The translations under genes and the position numbers were made by a program. The notes below the pieces were generated by a model. That model did no database searches. It was not told the DNA's origin and saw only the letters and a program-made list of their open reading frames with translations. Shown here piece by piece: positions 5,746 through 6,056 of a stretch of DNA of 6,056 nt (positions are counted from its first letter, which is position 1; each line of letters begins with the position of its first letter). Source of the stretch: an uncultured Prevotella sp. (GTDB taxonomy: Bacteria > Bacteroidota > Bacteroidia > Bacteroidales > Bacteroidaceae); assembly GCA_900765465.1 (NCBI GenBank), contig CAAFRM010000335.1, positions 1-6,056 of the forward strand, given 5' to 3'.

Positions 5746-6056
5746 ATGAGAAAAATTGTTGTAAAATTATATAAAAGGTTTTGTTTTTGTTTGTCTTTTT
5801 TGTGGCGTATATTATTCGGTCTTTTGATAAATGCGGTTTTTTTGTTTTTATATGAATCGCCTTCGTTCTATCGTGATGAATATGCTCGAGAGGAACTTAA
5901 AAAGGAATGCTCCTTAGTTCAAGGAGTTGTCTATGACGTTCATACGGGAAGAGGTGATCATTATATAAATTATTCTTTTAGCATTAAGGGGAAGGAATAT
6001 AAAGGTGTGTCTCGTTATGGGGCATGGGAACACAAGTATGGTAGGGAACCAGAGGA
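5746..6056 (+). CDS. Hypothetical membrane-anchored protein, N-terminal part (3' end outside window)
   Basis: The frame opens at ATG 5746-5748 and stays open to the right edge (103 codons seen). Residues 1-11 are basic (RK, K, K, KR), followed by a hydrophobic stretch at about 12-36 (FCFCLSFLW, then ILFGLLINAVFLFLY), which predicts a single membrane anchor with the rest outside the cytoplasm. After a charged linker (about 42-55) comes a beta-rich segment, VQGVVYDVHTGRGDHYINYS (58-77), then FSIKGKEYKGVS. This GxV...Y.F...GK.Y.G pattern resembles small DUF3592-like domains, but I do not recognise the family with certainty and assign no function. GC content is about 35% by count, against roughly half in a sampled stretch of the GH115 gene, suggesting a separate origin or a boundary of the carbohydrate locus. 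The leader is AT-rich without a Shine-Dalgarno sequence. The reading frame is likely real. Confidence 0.7.
   Translation, partial: MRKIVVKLYKRFCFCLSFLWRILFGLLINAVFLFLYESPSFYRDEYAREELKKECSLVQGVVYDVHTGRGDHYINYSFSIKGKEYKGVSRYGAWEHKYGREPE

Noticed and set aside
1..6056. Search for tRNA, rRNA, CRISPR arrays, insertion sequences or transposase fragments
   Set aside because: Nothing with the required repeats, terminal inverted repeats or conserved cores was seen on either strand.

Overview
The window looks like a piece of a Bacteroidota chromosome, most likely a gut Prevotella/Segatella- or Bacteroides-type organism. This rests on three things: an assortment of secreted carbohydrate-active enzymes typical of that phylum, no Shine-Dalgarno sequence before the starts, and TAnnTTTG-type -7 promoter boxes ahead of both full-length genes. 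It reads as the edge of a polysaccharide-utilisation locus directed at a glucuronic-acid-decorated hemicellulose, probably a xylan. No SusC/SusD pair and no regulator gene lies inside the window.

Layout: (1) 1-495 (+), the 3' end of a GH97 glycosidase gene entering from the left edge. (2) 430-470, a strong bidirectional intrinsic terminator between two convergent genes. It lies inside the GH97 reading frame, whose first stop codon comes only after it. (3) 488-2518 (-), a complete secreted GH43-type five-bladed beta-propeller glycosidase with C-terminal beta-sandwich modules. (4) 2519-2894, a 376-base divergent intergenic region holding a promoter for each flanking gene, a pair of matched inverted repeats 43 bp apart, and a structured, repeat-containing leader for the right-hand gene. 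(5) 2895-5543 (+), a complete secreted GH115 xylan alpha-1,2-glucuronidase. (6) 5544-5745, noncoding sequence with two hairpins and possible gene debris. (7) 5746 to the right edge (+), the start of an AT-rich (about 35% GC) gene for a small membrane-anchored protein unlike its neighbours.

Working model (inference): the GH115 enzyme removes (4-O-methyl)glucuronic acid from xylan or xylo-oligosaccharides. The GH43 enzyme removes arabinose or cleaves xylosyl/arabinosyl linkages. The GH97 enzyme removes alpha-galactosyl or alpha-glucosyl caps. Together they would debranch a complex glucuronoarabinoxylan. The GH43 and GH115 genes are transcribed divergently from one control region and so are likely co-regulated.

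The two most noteworthy observations are the GH97 frame that runs through its own terminator, which predicts a non-stop mRNA or a read-through arrangement, and the duplicated ATGTT-N5-AACATATAG element as a candidate operator.
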